Shown: positions 34,201 to 43,891 of the stretch, one piece after another
How positions within the stretch are numbered: the stretch's first letter is position 1
How the letters are laid out: each line of letters opens with the position of its first letter
Assembly: GCA_965115995.1 (NCBI GenBank)
Contig: OZ220472.1
Span: forward strand, 3,162,001 to 3,226,000
Reading direction: 5' to 3'
DNA length: 64,000 nt
From: Poriferisodalis sp026713105
Lineage (GTDB): Bacteria; Actinomycetota; Acidimicrobiia; Acidimicrobiales; Poriferisodalaceae
Position numbers and translations under genes: made by a program
Notes under the pieces: generated by a model
The model's database searches: none
Seen by the model: the letters and a program-made list of their open reading frames with translations, nothing else
Told to the model about the DNA's origin: nothing

Positions 34201-35793
34201 TCATCGCACAAGAGGTCCAGCGACGGCCGCGGGTCGAACGTTGCCCGTCGCGATCAGGGAGCGAGGGGGTTCGTCGCTGCCGCTGCCGAACACCTCGGCC
34301 CGTGCGCTCGCACCGATTTCCACCGGGTACTCGCCAGTGAGACATGCGTGGCAGAACCCGCCACCGGGCACGCCGGTGGCCTCGACAAGCTGATCGAGGC
34401 TCAGGTACGCCAGCGAATCGACTCCCAGATACGCCTGGATCTCGGCCAGATCACGACTCGCGGCCAGCAGCTCGTCGGAGGTGCCGGTGTCCATGCCGTA
34501 GAAGCAGGGCCACCGGTAGGGCGGCGAGGAGATGCGCATGTGCACCTCCGCGGCGCCGGCGCCGCGCAGCATCTCAACAATCGACCGAGTGGTCGTGCCC
34601 CGCACAATCGAGTCGTCGACCACCACGAGACGGCGTCCGTTGATGTTGGGGCTGATCGGGTTCAGCTTCGTTCGCACGCCCAACGACCGGACATGCTGGT
34701 TTGGCGCGATGAAGGTGCGCCCGATGTAGCGGTTCTTGACCAGTCCGTCGCCGTAGGCGATGCCGCTGGCACGCGCGTAGCCTTGGGCCGCAGGAATGCC
34801 CGATTCGGGAACGGGCATCACCAGATCCGCTGCGACCGGTGCATTGGTCGCCAGGTGCGCGCCCATGCGCTGCCGGGCTGCGTGCACGTTCTGGCTGGCC
34901 AAGGTTGTGTCAGGACGCGAGAAGTACACGAATTCGAAGATGCACAGGTGCGGCGCGAGCCCGCCGCCGGTCTCGGGCCTGCTGGCGAACGGCCACAGCG
35001 AGCGGACACCGGCGGCGTCGATGATGATCATCTCGCCCGGCCGGATCTCGCGTTCGAACGTCGCGCCCACCACCTCCAGCGCGGGGTTCTCCGAGGCCAG
35101 CACCCAGCCGCTCCGATGCGTGTCGACATTGGACGGATCGACTCCGTGCTCATCGACATTCAGCCGGCCCAGACACAGCGGCCAGATGCCGTGCGGGTCG
35201 CGGACCCCGATCAGGCGATCCCGGTCGGCGACCACGAACGTGAAACCGCCACGAAGGCTTGGCAGCACCGCTGCCAGTGCCTCGGTGACGGCCTCGCGCG
35301 GTCGCGTGCGAGTGATCTGCGGGGAGGCGGTGATGCGCTGGGCGACCAGTTCGGCGACGAGGTCGCTGTCACTGGTGACCACCCCGTCGAGCATCCCCGA
35401 TGAGGCAGCAAGCTCGGCGGTGTTGGTGAGGTTCCCGTTGTGCCCGAGCGCGAATTCCGTGCCGTCGAGGCCCCGGTAGAACGGCTGCGCCGCGCGCCAC
35501 GAGCTCGACCCGGTCGTCGAGTATCGGGTGTGCCCGATGGCCAGATTGCCCTCGAGCCCGGCCAGCACCCGGTCATCGAACGCACTGGCGACGAGGCCCA
35601 TGTCTTTCACCACGGTGATGTGCGTGCCGTCGGACACCGCAATGCCAGCCGATTCCTGACCGCGGTGCTGCAGCGCGTACAACCCGAGGTAACTCAGGTG
35701 GGCGACGGGGCCGCCAGGCAGGTACACCCCGAAGACGCCGCAGGCCTCGCGCGGCTTGCGCAGCTCCACACCTTCCTCCGGAGCTTGGCTCAT
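34201..35793 (-). CDS. purF: Amidophosphoribosyltransferase
   Basis: A 530-residue enzyme of the first committed purine step: PRPP + glutamine to phosphoribosylamine. The N-terminal Ntn nuclophile Cys is at residue 18 (EACGVFGVY), implying removal of a propeptide as in the B. subtilis enzyme. Cys in HLCIFEF, WPCFYG and FCHACLTGEYP are placed to bind the structural [4Fe-4S] cluster of that class. The PRPP loop is VVDDSIVRGTT. The ATG overlaps the purL stop (ATGA). Confidence 0.97.
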   Translation of the reverse strand: MSQAPEEGVELRKPREACGVFGVYLPGGPVAHLSYLGLYALQHRGQESAGIAVSDGTHITVVKDMGLVASAFDDRVLAGLEGNLAIGHTRYSTTGSSSWRAAQPFYRGLDGTEFALGHNGNLTNTAELAASSGMLDGVVTSDSDLVAELVAQRITASPQITRTRPREAVTEALAAVLPSLRGGFTFVVADRDRLIGVRDPHGIWPLCLGRLNVDEHGVDPSNVDTHRSGWVLASENPALEVVGATFEREIRPGEMIIIDAAGVRSLWPFASRPETGGGLAPHLCIFEFVYFSRPDTTLASQNVHAARQRMGAHLATNAPVAADLVMPVPESGIPAAQGYARASGIAYGDGLVKNRYIGRTFIAPNQHVRSLGVRTKLNPISPNINGRRLVVVDDSIVRGTTTRSIVEMLRGAGAAEVHMRISSPPYRWPCFYGMDTGTSDELLAASRDLAEIQAYLGVDSLAYLSLDQLVEATGVPGGGFCHACLTGEYPVEIGASARAEVFGSGSDEPPRSLIATGNVRPAAVAGPLVR

Positions 35794-38144
35794 GCCGCGG
35801 CCCCGCTGCCAGGTTGCGCGAACGACTCAGGCAAGGCGCCGCGCCAGCGGGCGAGCGTCTCCTCGAGCGTGAGGTCGACATCGAGGCGCGGATCGGAATC
35901 GCGGCCGATCTGCACGCGCGATCCGCCAAACGATCCCAGGCGGCGGCATTCGACTCCCGCTGCGGATGCCGCACTCGCGAGACGGTCGACATCGTCAGCC
36001 CCAACGGCCGCGAGGACGCGGCCGGGCGGCTCGGCGAACAGCGCTCGTACCGCTGGCGCCGATGCTCCAAGCGACGGCACCCGGGCCTGCACGCCCGTGG
36101 CGCCGTGACAGCACATCTCCGCGATTGCCACCGCGATGCCGCCGTCGGAAACGTCGTGCGGGAACTGCACGAGGTTGTCCCGTACGGCTGCGGCAACGAA
36201 TTGGGCGGTTGCGACGCTGGCGGCGAGGTGGAGCTGCGGCAAGGCCCCGTCGCGGCAGTGGCGGCGTTCCCACGCCCAGCGGCTGCCGCCCAGCGGGACC
36301 AGGTGGCGCGCGACGGGGTCAGCGCCATCGCGCGCCTCACCGGCGAGACCGGTCGGAGCCAGCACCACGAGCTCGGTCCCGGGCGCCACGGCGGCGATCG
36401 GACGCCGGACGAGGTCGGGATGCACCCCGACCATGCACACCACCGGAGTCGGGCAGATGTTGATGCCGTTGGTCTCGTTGTACAGGCTCACGTTGCCGCC
36501 CACGACCGGTATTGCGAGCGCATCGCAGGCTTCAGACATCCCGTCGATGGCCTCCGATAGCTGCCACATGACCTCGGGATGGGTTGGATTGCCGAAGTTC
36601 AGGCAGTTGACGAGCGCGAGCGGGTCGGCGCCCACGCAGGCAAGGTTCAGCGCCGCTTCGACCACCACCATGGCGGTGCCCCGGCGGGGATCAGCGTCGC
36701 ACCAGCGGTGGTTGCCGTCGACCGAGATTCCCAGTCCCCGACCGGTGGGCGTGCCGTTGCGAGGGTTCCGCAATCGCAGCAGCGTGGCGTCGTGCCCGGG
36801 GCCGACGACCGTGTTCAGAAACAGTTGGTGGTCGTACTGCCGGTATACCCAGCTCGGGTCCGCGAGCATCGCCAGCAGATCCGCAGCGCAGTCGCCGGGA
36901 TCAGCGACCTGCGGGCTTCCCGCGACGGGCCGGGCCGCAGGGTCGACGCCGCGGCGGACCTCCCGCTCAGCAGGCGGACGCTGGGGGCGGTCATAGGACG
37001 GCGCGTCGTCGTGCAATGTGCTCGCAGGAACCTCTGCCAGGATTTCGCCATCGGCACCGTCACGCACCCGCAGCATGCCGTCGCCGGTGACGCGTCCGAC
37101 AACGGTCGCATTCACTTCCCAGCGCGCGCAGATCTCGAGCACCTGATCGACGTGGGCCGGCGCGACGATCGCCAGCATCCGTTCCTGGGACTCCGAGGTC
37201 ATGATCTCGAAGGGCTCCATGCCGCGCTGACGCAAGGGCACCGCGGTGACGTCGACCTCCATGCCGGTACCGCCGCGTGAGGCGGTCTCGCTGGCCGCAC
37301 ACGTCAAGCCGGCGCCGCCGAGATCCTGAATGCCGCTGACGAGTCGTGCCTCGAGCAGTTCCAGGCAGGCTTCGATGAGGCGCTTTTCTTCGAACGGATC
37401 GCCGACCTGAACGCTCGGGCGTTTGGTCGCATCGTCGTCAGCTTCCTCGAAGCCCGCCGACGCCAGCACGCTGACGCCGCCGATGCCGTCGCGGCCGGTG
37501 CTCGCGCCCATAAGCACGGCCGAGCTGCCTACGTCGGTCGCGCGGCCGAGGACCAAGCGTTCAGTCGGCATGATGCCCAAGGCGGCCACATTCACCAGCG
37601 GGTTGTCTCGGTACGTCTCGCATGACACGAATTCGCCTGCGACGGTCGGAACCCCGACGCTGTTGCCATAACCGGAAATACCGCTGACGATTCCCTCCGC
37701 AATCCAGTTGCTTCGCGGCTCATTCAGCGGTCCGACGCGCAAAGGATCCGCGAGGGCAATAGGACGTGCGCCCATCGTGAAAATGTCGCGCAAGATGCCG
37801 CCGACGCCTGTCGCCGCGCCTTGACACGGCTCGATGGCGGAGGGGTGGTTATGGCTCTCGATGCGAACTGCTACGGCAATGCCGTCGCCTACATCGATGA
37901 CACCAGCATTCTCGCCAGGACCGACGAGCACCCAGGGTGCCTCCGTTGGCAGCCGAGCGAGATGGCGACGCGACGACTTATACGAGCAATGCTCGGACCA
38001 CATGACCGCATACATGGCGAGTTCGAGATGGTTCGGCTGACGGACCAATAGCTCGCAGAGGCGTTCATATTCGGCATCGGTCAGGCCCAGCGCCTCATGA
38101 ATACTCACAGCGTCAGAATCCCGTGCAGTCACATCAGCCCGCAT
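35790..38144 (-). CDS. purL: Phosphoribosylformylglycinamidine synthase, large subunit (small-type PurL)
   Basis: A 784-residue ATP-dependent subunit converting FGAR to FGAM together with PurS and PurQ. Family features: YAVMWSEHCSYKSSRRHL, ESHNHPSAIEP, GAATGVGGILRDIFTMGARPIA, GGAGLTCAASE, and VVGGNVSLYNETNG in the second half. No glutaminase domain is fused, consistent with purQ and purS nearby. It starts 39 bases from a divergent small gene. Confidence 0.97.
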   Translation of the reverse strand: MRADVTARDSDAVSIHEALGLTDAEYERLCELLVRQPNHLELAMYAVMWSEHCSYKSSRRHLARLPTEAPWVLVGPGENAGVIDVGDGIAVAVRIESHNHPSAIEPCQGAATGVGGILRDIFTMGARPIALADPLRVGPLNEPRSNWIAEGIVSGISGYGNSVGVPTVAGEFVSCETYRDNPLVNVAALGIMPTERLVLGRATDVGSSAVLMGASTGRDGIGGVSVLASAGFEEADDDATKRPSVQVGDPFEEKRLIEACLELLEARLVSGIQDLGGAGLTCAASETASRGGTGMEVDVTAVPLRQRGMEPFEIMTSESQERMLAIVAPAHVDQVLEICARWEVNATVVGRVTGDGMLRVRDGADGEILAEVPASTLHDDAPSYDRPQRPPAEREVRRGVDPAARPVAGSPQVADPGDCAADLLAMLADPSWVYRQYDHQLFLNTVVGPGHDATLLRLRNPRNGTPTGRGLGISVDGNHRWCDADPRRGTAMVVVEAALNLACVGADPLALVNCLNFGNPTHPEVMWQLSEAIDGMSEACDALAIPVVGGNVSLYNETNGINICPTPVVCMVGVHPDLVRRPIAAVAPGTELVVLAPTGLAGEARDGADPVARHLVPLGGSRWAWERRHCRDGALPQLHLAASVATAQFVAAAVRDNLVQFPHDVSDGGIAVAIAEMCCHGATGVQARVPSLGASAPAVRALFAEPPGRVLAAVGADDVDRLASAASAAGVECRRLGSFGGSRVQIGRDSDPRLDVDLTLEETLARWRGALPESFAQPGSGAAA

Positions 38145-38147
38145 TCA

Positions 38148-38176
38148 TTGGACAACTCAAAACAACGTGCTATACA
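38148..38176 (+). promoter_or_regulatory. Sigma-70-type promoter, probably giving a leaderless mRNA
   Basis: TTGGAC at 38148, a 17-base spacer and TATACA at 38171. The ATG at 38183 lies where transcription should start, so the message probably has no leader. Confidence 0.65.
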
Positions 38177-38182
38177 GACAGC

Positions 38183-38584
38183 ATGAGTGAGCGAACAATG
38201 TCCGATGAACACAAAGCTGCTATTGCTGCGGGGCGTATCGAAGCTACGGCCGTGCGCGACTATCTTGAGGCGCTCGAAACGCACCGGCCTCGACCCGGCC
38301 GCCGGCAGAGTGCAGAGTCGCTGAGTGCCAAGAGGGACGCAATCGACGCCCAGATTGCCGAAGCAAAGCCCATTAAGCGCTTGCTCTTGATGCAAGAGCG
38401 TCGGGATGTTGAGGCTGCTATCGAAGCACTGCAGGTCGAACCTGACATGGCGTCGGTTGAAGAGGGCTTCGTCACCCATGCCAATAACTACGGGCGGCGT
38501 AAGGGCATCCAGTACGCCACGTGGCGCGAATTCGGGGTCCCGGCGGACATGCTGGCCCGTGCGGGTATCACACGGGGCGGCTGA
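38183..38584 (+). CDS. Conserved actinobacterial hypothetical protein
   Basis: A 133-residue charged, mostly helical protein. It opens MSDEHKAAIAAGRIEATAVRDYLEALE..RPRPGRRQ, has a central coiled-coil-like part (DAIDAQIAEAKPIKRLLLMQERRDVEAAI) and ends NNYGRRKGIQYATWREFGVPADMLARAGI. I recall this pattern as widely conserved in Actinobacteria without an assigned role. It interrupts the purine run on the opposite strand. Confidence 0.8.
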   Translation: MSERTMSDEHKAAIAAGRIEATAVRDYLEALETHRPRPGRRQSAESLSAKRDAIDAQIAEAKPIKRLLLMQERRDVEAAIEALQVEPDMASVEEGFVTHANNYGRRKGIQYATWREFGVPADMLARAGITRGG

Positions 38585-38645
38585 CACTTCAGACCACCCA
38601 GCCTTCGGCACTTGAAAATTCGATCCTCACGGTTGTCATTCCTCT

Positions 38646-39344
38646 TCAGGCCGTTTGGCGATCGGCGACTTGATGAGTGCTCGCTGCTGCTTCGAGCAGC
38701 GCTTCGAGCAGCCTGCAGCCATCCGTTGATCCCAATAGTTCCGAGGTGGCCCGTTCAGGGTGGGGCATGAGACCCACGACATTGCCCATCTCATTGCAGA
38801 TACCGGCAATGTCATCCAACGATCCGTTGGGATTGCCCACGTAGCGCATCACTACTTGGCCTTTCTCGCGCAAACGCTGCAATGTCAGGCGATCACACAC
38901 ATAGTTCCCTTCGAAGTGGTTAATGGGGATGTGCAGCACCTCCGACGTTGACAGTCCATGCCCCAGAACATGGTTCACCGACGCCATCACTACCTGCTGC
39001 GGCTGGCACAAGAACGAGAGCCCCGCATTAGGTCGTAACGCTCCGGGCAGCAGACCTGCCTCAGTCAGCACCTGGAACCCATTGCATATGCCGACGATGG
39101 GACCGCCGGCACTCGCAAATGACGCCACTGCGTCCATGATCGGCGAGAAGCGGGCGATTGCTCCCGTTCGCAGGTAATCGCCATGAGCGAAACCGCCTGG
39201 GATGACGACAGCATCGACACTTCCGAGCGAGGTCTCGTCGCTGTGCAGCAGCACAGTTCTCGCCCCCAATTCAGCCAGCGCATCGAGTGTGTCGAGATCG
39301 CAGTTCGTGCCGGGAAACCGCACGATGCCGACCGTGACGCTCAC
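38646..39344 (-). CDS. purQ: Phosphoribosylformylglycinamidine synthase, glutaminase subunit
   Basis: A 232-residue class I glutamine amidotransferase that supplies ammonia to PurL. Nucleophile Cys in GICNGFQVLTE; His and Glu of the triad in MPHPERA; GGFAHGDYLR oxyanion region. The start GTG shares bases with the purS stop (GTGA), which sets it against a longer frame. It converges on the 38183 gene. Confidence 0.96.
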   Translation of the reverse strand: MSVTVGIVRFPGTNCDLDTLDALAELGARTVLLHSDETSLGSVDAVVIPGGFAHGDYLRTGAIARFSPIMDAVASFASAGGPIVGICNGFQVLTEAGLLPGALRPNAGLSFLCQPQQVVMASVNHVLGHGLSTSEVLHIPINHFEGNYVCDRLTLQRLREKGQVVMRYVGNPNGSLDDIAGICNEMGNVVGLMPHPERATSELLGSTDGCRLLEALLEAAASTHQVADRQTA

Positions 39345-39643
39345 CGACTGGGTTCCTGCGCTGCGGGTTCCGGCGCTATCGGTTCTTGCGCTACGGCGCG
39401 CAATTCGATACGGGAGTCTTCGATCACCGGATTCGCCAGCAGGCGATCGCACATCTGCTCGGTCACTGACCGGGCCTCAGCGGCGTCCGCTGCGGAGACC
39501 TCCATGCGGATGGCTTTGCCGACCCGCACCTCGCCGACGCCCGCAAATCCCAACGCTGCGAGGGCGCGTTCAATCGTGGTTCCCGCCGGATCGGCAATCT
39601 CAGCGCGCGGCGAGACTTCCACCAAGACATCCCAGCGACTCAT
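39341..39643 (-). CDS. purS: Phosphoribosylformylglycinamidine synthase subunit PurS
   Basis: A 100-residue small subunit bridging PurL and PurQ. The pattern VLVEVSPRAEIADPAGTTIERALAALGF, VGEVRVGKAIRMEV and MCDRLLANPVIEDSRIEL is typical. It has a short Ala/Glu/Pro tail. The ATG overlaps the purC stop (ATGA) and its stop overlaps purQ. Confidence 0.95.
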   Translation of the reverse strand: MSRWDVLVEVSPRAEIADPAGTTIERALAALGFAGVGEVRVGKAIRMEVSAADAAEARSVTEQMCDRLLANPVIEDSRIELRAVAQEPIAPEPAAQEPSR

Positions 39644-40545
39644 GGGGCAGTTGCTCCGCTCAGCACGCCCGATTGCGTCAACCAGTCGTCGAACGACTCG
39701 CCGGTCAGCGTCTCGTATGCCTCGATGTACCGGGCACGGGTGGCGGCCACCACGTCGTCGGGCAGCGGCGGGGGCGGCGGCTCTTTATTCCAGCCAGTGG
39801 CTTCGGTGGCGTCACGCACCGGCTGCTTGTCGAGCGACGGCGGCGATGCGCCCGGCTGCCAGTGATCCTTGGGCCAGAAGCGGGACGAATCGGGCGTGAG
39901 CCACTCGTCGGCGATGACCAGGGTGCCGTCCGCGTAGCCCAGCTCGAACTTGGTGTCGGCGATGATGATGCCCCGCTGCGAAGCGTGAGCGGCCGCCGTG
40001 CTGTAGGCATCGACGCACACTTGGCGGGCGGCGGCGGCTGCTTCATCACCGACCAGATCTGCGGCAGCGGCAAAGGAGATGTTCACGTCGTGCCCATCGG
40101 TCGCCTTGGTGGACGGCGTGAAGACCGGTTCCGGAAGCTGCTGCGATTCGAGCAGCCCGGCCGGCAGTGGCTCGTCGTGCATGGTGCCGTGCTCGCGGTA
40201 TTCCTTCCACGCCGAACCGGTGATGTACCCGCGCACGATGCACTCGATCGGCAGCATCTCTGCCCGGCGGACAAGGAGAGCCCGGCCGGCGAGTTCGGGT
40301 CGCCGCGCGGCGGCGGGGAAGTCGCCAGGGTCGGTCGAGACCACATGGGTCGGTGCAATGTCGCCGAGCCATCTCGACCACCACGCCGTCATGGCGGTCA
40401 GGACACGGCCCTTGTCGGGCACCGGTTCGTTGAATACCACGTCGAAGGCCGAGATGCGGTCGCTTGCGACCATCAGCAGATGCCTGTCGTCGACGCGGTA
40501 CATCTCGCGCACCTTGCCGCGGTGGACGAGTTCGAGCTCGCTCAC
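39640..40545 (-). CDS. purC: SAICAR synthetase
   Basis: A 301-residue enzyme joining CAIR and aspartate. It has HRGKVREMYRVDDRHLLMVASDRISAFDVV at the N-terminus, IECIVRGYITGSAWKEY and IIIADTKFELGY. The GTG at 40545 follows AAAGGAG at five bases, which sets the start. About 60 bases separate it from purB. Confidence 0.97.
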   Translation of the reverse strand: MSELELVHRGKVREMYRVDDRHLLMVASDRISAFDVVFNEPVPDKGRVLTAMTAWWSRWLGDIAPTHVVSTDPGDFPAAARRPELAGRALLVRRAEMLPIECIVRGYITGSAWKEYREHGTMHDEPLPAGLLESQQLPEPVFTPSTKATDGHDVNISFAAAADLVGDEAAAAARQVCVDAYSTAAAHASQRGIIIADTKFELGYADGTLVIADEWLTPDSSRFWPKDHWQPGASPPSLDKQPVRDATEATGWNKEPPPPPLPDDVVAATRARYIEAYETLTGESFDDWLTQSGVLSGATAP

Positions 40546-40606
40546 GTTGCTCCTTTCGTCGGGTCCATCTTCGGATCGTGATCGCCGAAGCGCCATCTCG
40601 CCGCGT

Positions 40607-42037
40607 TCACAGCACCTCGCCCCCTTCATAGGCCACAGCCGGTCCGTATCGCTCGGCGATCTTGCCTGCCGCAGCGACGAACTCGTCGACTTGATCGGCG
40701 GCACGACCGCTGAAGGAAGCGGGGTCGGCGAGTGCCGATTCGATGTCGCCGGCGCTGAGCGCCAGCACGGGGTCGGCCGCGAGCCGCTCGGCCAAATCGT
40801 TCGTGGCGGCGTTGCCCTCCCGCAGCGACAGCACTGCAGCGGTCGCGTGCTCGGCGATTCGCTCGTGCGCCTGCTCGCGGCCCGTGCCCGCGCTCACAGC
40901 AGCGGCGAGCAGGCGGGTCGTCGCAAGGAACGGCAGGTACTCGGCCAGCTCTGCCGCGATGCGCGCAGGGAAGGCGCCGAATCCGTCCAGCACGCTGAAC
41001 GCCGTCTCGAGTGCGCCGTCAAGTGCGAAGAAGGCGTCGGGAAGCACCACCCGGCGCACTACCGAACAGCTGACATCACCCTCGTTCCACTGATCGCCGG
41101 CCAATTGCGATGCCATCGTGAGATGCCCTCGCAGGATGACGGCGAGGCCGCTGATGCGCTCGCAGGACCGGGTATTCATCTTGTGCGGCATGGCCGACGA
41201 ACCGACTTGGCCGGCCTCGAATCCCTCGGTCACCAGCTCGTGGCCGGCCATCAGGCGAACGCTGAGCGCCAGGTTGGCGAGCGGCGCTGCGGCGACGACG
41301 AGCGCGGCAACGACATCGAGGTCGAGCGAGCGTGGATAGACCTGCCCGGCCGACCCCAGCACGCGGCCGAATCCCAGCTCATCGGCGATCCGGCGTTCCA
41401 GGCGGTCGACCGCTGCGGGATCGCCGCCGAGCAGTTCCAGCAGGTCCTGCTGGGTGCCGACCGGTCCACGCAGCCCGCGCAGCGGGTAGCGGCCGATCAG
41501 CTCTTCGAGGCGTTCGATGGCCACCAGTGCCTCGGTGCCGATGGTGGCCCAACGCTTGCCGAGCGTGGTCGCTTGAGCAGGCACGTTGTGGGAGCGTGCG
41601 GTCATCACGAGGTCACGGTGGGCAGCGGCCAGGCCGGCGACGCGAGTGATGAACGCCGCCATGCGCTGAGTGACCAGCTGCAAGGCTGAGCGCACCTGGC
41701 ACTGCTCGACGTTCTCGGTGAGATCTCGCGAGGTCATGGCGCGGTGGATCTGCTCATGGCCGGCCAGCGCGCAGAACTCCTCGATGCGTGCCTTGACGTC
41801 GTGCCGGGTGGTCCGCTCGCGTTCGGTGATGGAGTTCAGGTCGACCTGGTCGATCACCTCGCGGTAGGCCTCCAGCGCGGCGCCGGGAACGTCGACGCCC
41901 GCGTCGCGTTGGGCTTCGAGCACTGCTATCCACAGACGGCGTTCGAGAATGATCTTGTGGCGTGGCGACCACAGCTCGGCCATCTCGCCAGAGGCGTAGC
42001 GCGTCGCCAACACGTTGGGGACGACGTCGGGGCTCAT
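40607..42037 (-). CDS. purB: Adenylosuccinate lyase
   Basis: A 476-residue fumarase-superfamily enzyme cleaving fumarate from SAICAR and from adenylosuccinate. The signature GSSAMPHKMNTRSCERI holds the catalytic loop; HDVKARIEEFCALAG, TSRDLTENVEQ and ARSHNVPAQATTLGKR are also present. The ATG is seven bases after the purE stop. Confidence 0.96.
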   Translation of the reverse strand: MSPDVVPNVLATRYASGEMAELWSPRHKIILERRLWIAVLEAQRDAGVDVPGAALEAYREVIDQVDLNSITERERTTRHDVKARIEEFCALAGHEQIHRAMTSRDLTENVEQCQVRSALQLVTQRMAAFITRVAGLAAAHRDLVMTARSHNVPAQATTLGKRWATIGTEALVAIERLEELIGRYPLRGLRGPVGTQQDLLELLGGDPAAVDRLERRIADELGFGRVLGSAGQVYPRSLDLDVVAALVVAAAPLANLALSVRLMAGHELVTEGFEAGQVGSSAMPHKMNTRSCERISGLAVILRGHLTMASQLAGDQWNEGDVSCSVVRRVVLPDAFFALDGALETAFSVLDGFGAFPARIAAELAEYLPFLATTRLLAAAVSAGTGREQAHERIAEHATAAVLSLREGNAATNDLAERLAADPVLALSAGDIESALADPASFSGRAADQVDEFVAAAGKIAERYGPAVAYEGGEVL

Positions 42038-42044
42038 GTCGGCC

Positions 42045-42491
42045 TCACCGGGCACCCGCGGCGCGGAACTCGGCCAGACGAGTGGCAAGTCCAGCATCGG
42101 TCACCGCCAGGATCTCTACGACGAGCACCGCAGCATTCGCCGAGCCGTTCACCGCAACAGTCGCCACGGGGATGCCCTTGGGCATCTGCACCGTCGACAG
42201 CAATGCATCGAGCCCGTCGGCAAGGCCGCCGCTGAGCGGCACGCCGATCACCGGCAGAGTCGTGTGTGCGGCCACCACGCCAGCGAGGTGCGCTGCCATG
42301 CCGGCTCCGCAGATGATCGCGGCAAATCCGGCATCCCGTGCTGCAGTCGCGAACGACATGACGGCTGCCGGCGTCCGGTGGGCGCTCATCACCTCGGTCA
42401 CATGGTCGATGCCGAACCTGTCGAGCATCTCGGCGGCTGGCGCCATCTTCGGCGCATCGTTCGGCGAGCCCATCAAGATCGCGACCTTCAT
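42045..42491 (-). CDS. purE: N5-carboxyaminoimidazole ribonucleotide mutase
   Basis: A 148-residue class I PurE converting N5-CAIR to CAIR. It has MGSPNDAPKMAPAAEML, the SAHRTP motif, and GAGMAAHLAGVVAAHTTLPVIGVP. AGGGAG eight bases before the ATG at 42491 sets the start. The partner purK is not in the window. Confidence 0.95.
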   Translation of the reverse strand: MKVAILMGSPNDAPKMAPAAEMLDRFGIDHVTEVMSAHRTPAAVMSFATAARDAGFAAIICGAGMAAHLAGVVAAHTTLPVIGVPLSGGLADGLDALLSTVQMPKGIPVATVAVNGSANAAVLVVEILAVTDAGLATRLAEFRAAGAR

Positions 42492-42605
42492 TGCTGGGCT
42501 CCCTGTCATGGATCAGCGTGTGATGCGAGTCTCGCCGCCCGGAGTCGGTGACGGGGAGATTTCCGCAGCCGCGCTCGAAGCGCCGACCAATACCCGTCGG
42601 CACCC

Positions 42606-43877
42606 TCATCGGCTGAGGGCGGCAGTTGCTGCGGCCTCGGCCGCAGCGATGTCGGTGCGGTAGGTCATGCCGGGCCAATGAAGATGCTGCACGGCTTGGT
42701 AGGCGCGGTCGCGGGCCGCCGCGACATCGGGGCCGCGGCCGCACACGTTCAGCACCCGGCCGCCGCCGGTCACCAAAGACCCGCCAGACCCAGCCTGACC
42801 GTCCGCGGTCCCGACACCCGCACAAAAGATCGTGACGCCGTCAACCCCACGCGCGCGCTCGAGGCCAGAGATGACGTCGCCGGTGCGCGGTGCAGCCGGG
42901 TAGCCCTCCACAGCACAGACGACACACACCATGGCGTCGTCGGAGACGATGATCTCGTCGCTCAGCTCGCCCGCTGCCGCCCCGGCCAGCAGCAACGCGA
43001 GGTCGTTGGTGATGCGCGGCAGCGTGACCTGTGCCTCGGGATCGCCGAAGCGCACGTTGAACTCCAGCAGGCGGGGTCCGTCGGGCGTCAGCATGAACCC
43101 GGCGTAGAGCACGCCGCGGTAGTCAACGCCCCGCCGGGCCAGCTCGGCCAGCGTCGGCTCGAACGCCAACGCGCCCAGTTCGGCGCAGGCAGCCCGGTCG
43201 ACATCAGCCAGCGGCGAGACGCAACCCATGCCGCCGGTGTTCGGCCCCGTGTCGCCGTCGCCGACGCGCTTGTGGTCACGCACGGCTGTGGGCAGCAGTA
43301 CCGCTCGACGACCGTCACAGAGCGCGAACAGCGACACTTCGGGGCCTCGCATCCCTTCTTCGATGACGATGCGGCGACCGGCGTCCCCGAATGCCGTGCC
43401 GTCGAGCTTGGCGTCGATGTCGGCATGGGCTGAGGCCACGTCGTCGGTGACCAGTACGCCCTTGCCGGCGGCGAGTCCGCTCGTCTTGATGACATACGGC
43501 GGTGCCAGCGTCTCGAGGTAGGCGTGCGCTGCTCGGCGCTGCGCTGGCTCGCTGGCGAAGGTGGCATAGCCCGCCGTGGGCACGCCCGCAGCGCTGACCA
43601 CTTCCTTCATCCACGCCTTGGAGCTTTCGAGCGCGGCGCCATCTGCGCCCGGTCCGAACACGAGGCGGCCCGCTGCCCGCAGGCGATCTGCCAAGCCATC
43701 GGCCAGGGGACCCTCAGGTCCGATGACGTACAGGTCTGCGTCGATCTCGGTGGCGGTGGCGGGAGTGCTGCCGGCTATACCGGGGTTCCCGGGTGTGACA
43801 ACGACATCGGCTGTCGCGGCCAGGGCACTCGCAAACGCGTGCTCGCGCCCACCCTGTCCAACCACGCAGACCCTCAT
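42606..43877 (-). CDS. purD: Phosphoribosylamine-glycine ligase (GAR synthetase)
   Basis: A 423-residue ATP-grasp enzyme. VVGQGGREHAFASAL at the start, PYVIKTSGLAAGKGVLVT, EEGMRGPEVSLFALCDG, TGGMGCVSP and LEFNVRFGDPEAQ are the family landmarks. The N-terminal GGREHA and the metal-binding LEFNVRFGDPE are intact. It lies 14 bases after purA and 114 before purE. Confidence 0.96.
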   Translation of the reverse strand: MRVCVVGQGGREHAFASALAATADVVVTPGNPGIAGSTPATATEIDADLYVIGPEGPLADGLADRLRAAGRLVFGPGADGAALESSKAWMKEVVSAAGVPTAGYATFASEPAQRRAAHAYLETLAPPYVIKTSGLAAGKGVLVTDDVASAHADIDAKLDGTAFGDAGRRIVIEEGMRGPEVSLFALCDGRRAVLLPTAVRDHKRVGDGDTGPNTGGMGCVSPLADVDRAACAELGALAFEPTLAELARRGVDYRGVLYAGFMLTPDGPRLLEFNVRFGDPEAQVTLPRITNDLALLLAGAAAGELSDEIIVSDDAMVCVVCAVEGYPAAPRTGDVISGLERARGVDGVTIFCAGVGTADGQAGSGGSLVTGGGRVLNVCGRGPDVAAARDRAYQAVQHLHWPGMTYRTDIAAAEAAATAALSR

Positions 43878-43891
43878 CAGCGCTCCCCGAC

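Noticed and set aside
39202..40581. 459-codon plus-strand frame across purQ, purS and purC
   Set aside because: Spans three genes of one operon on the other strand; no domain.
40079..41689. 536-codon frame opposite purC and purB
   Set aside because: Covers two unambiguous purine genes on the other strand and has no recognisable domain.
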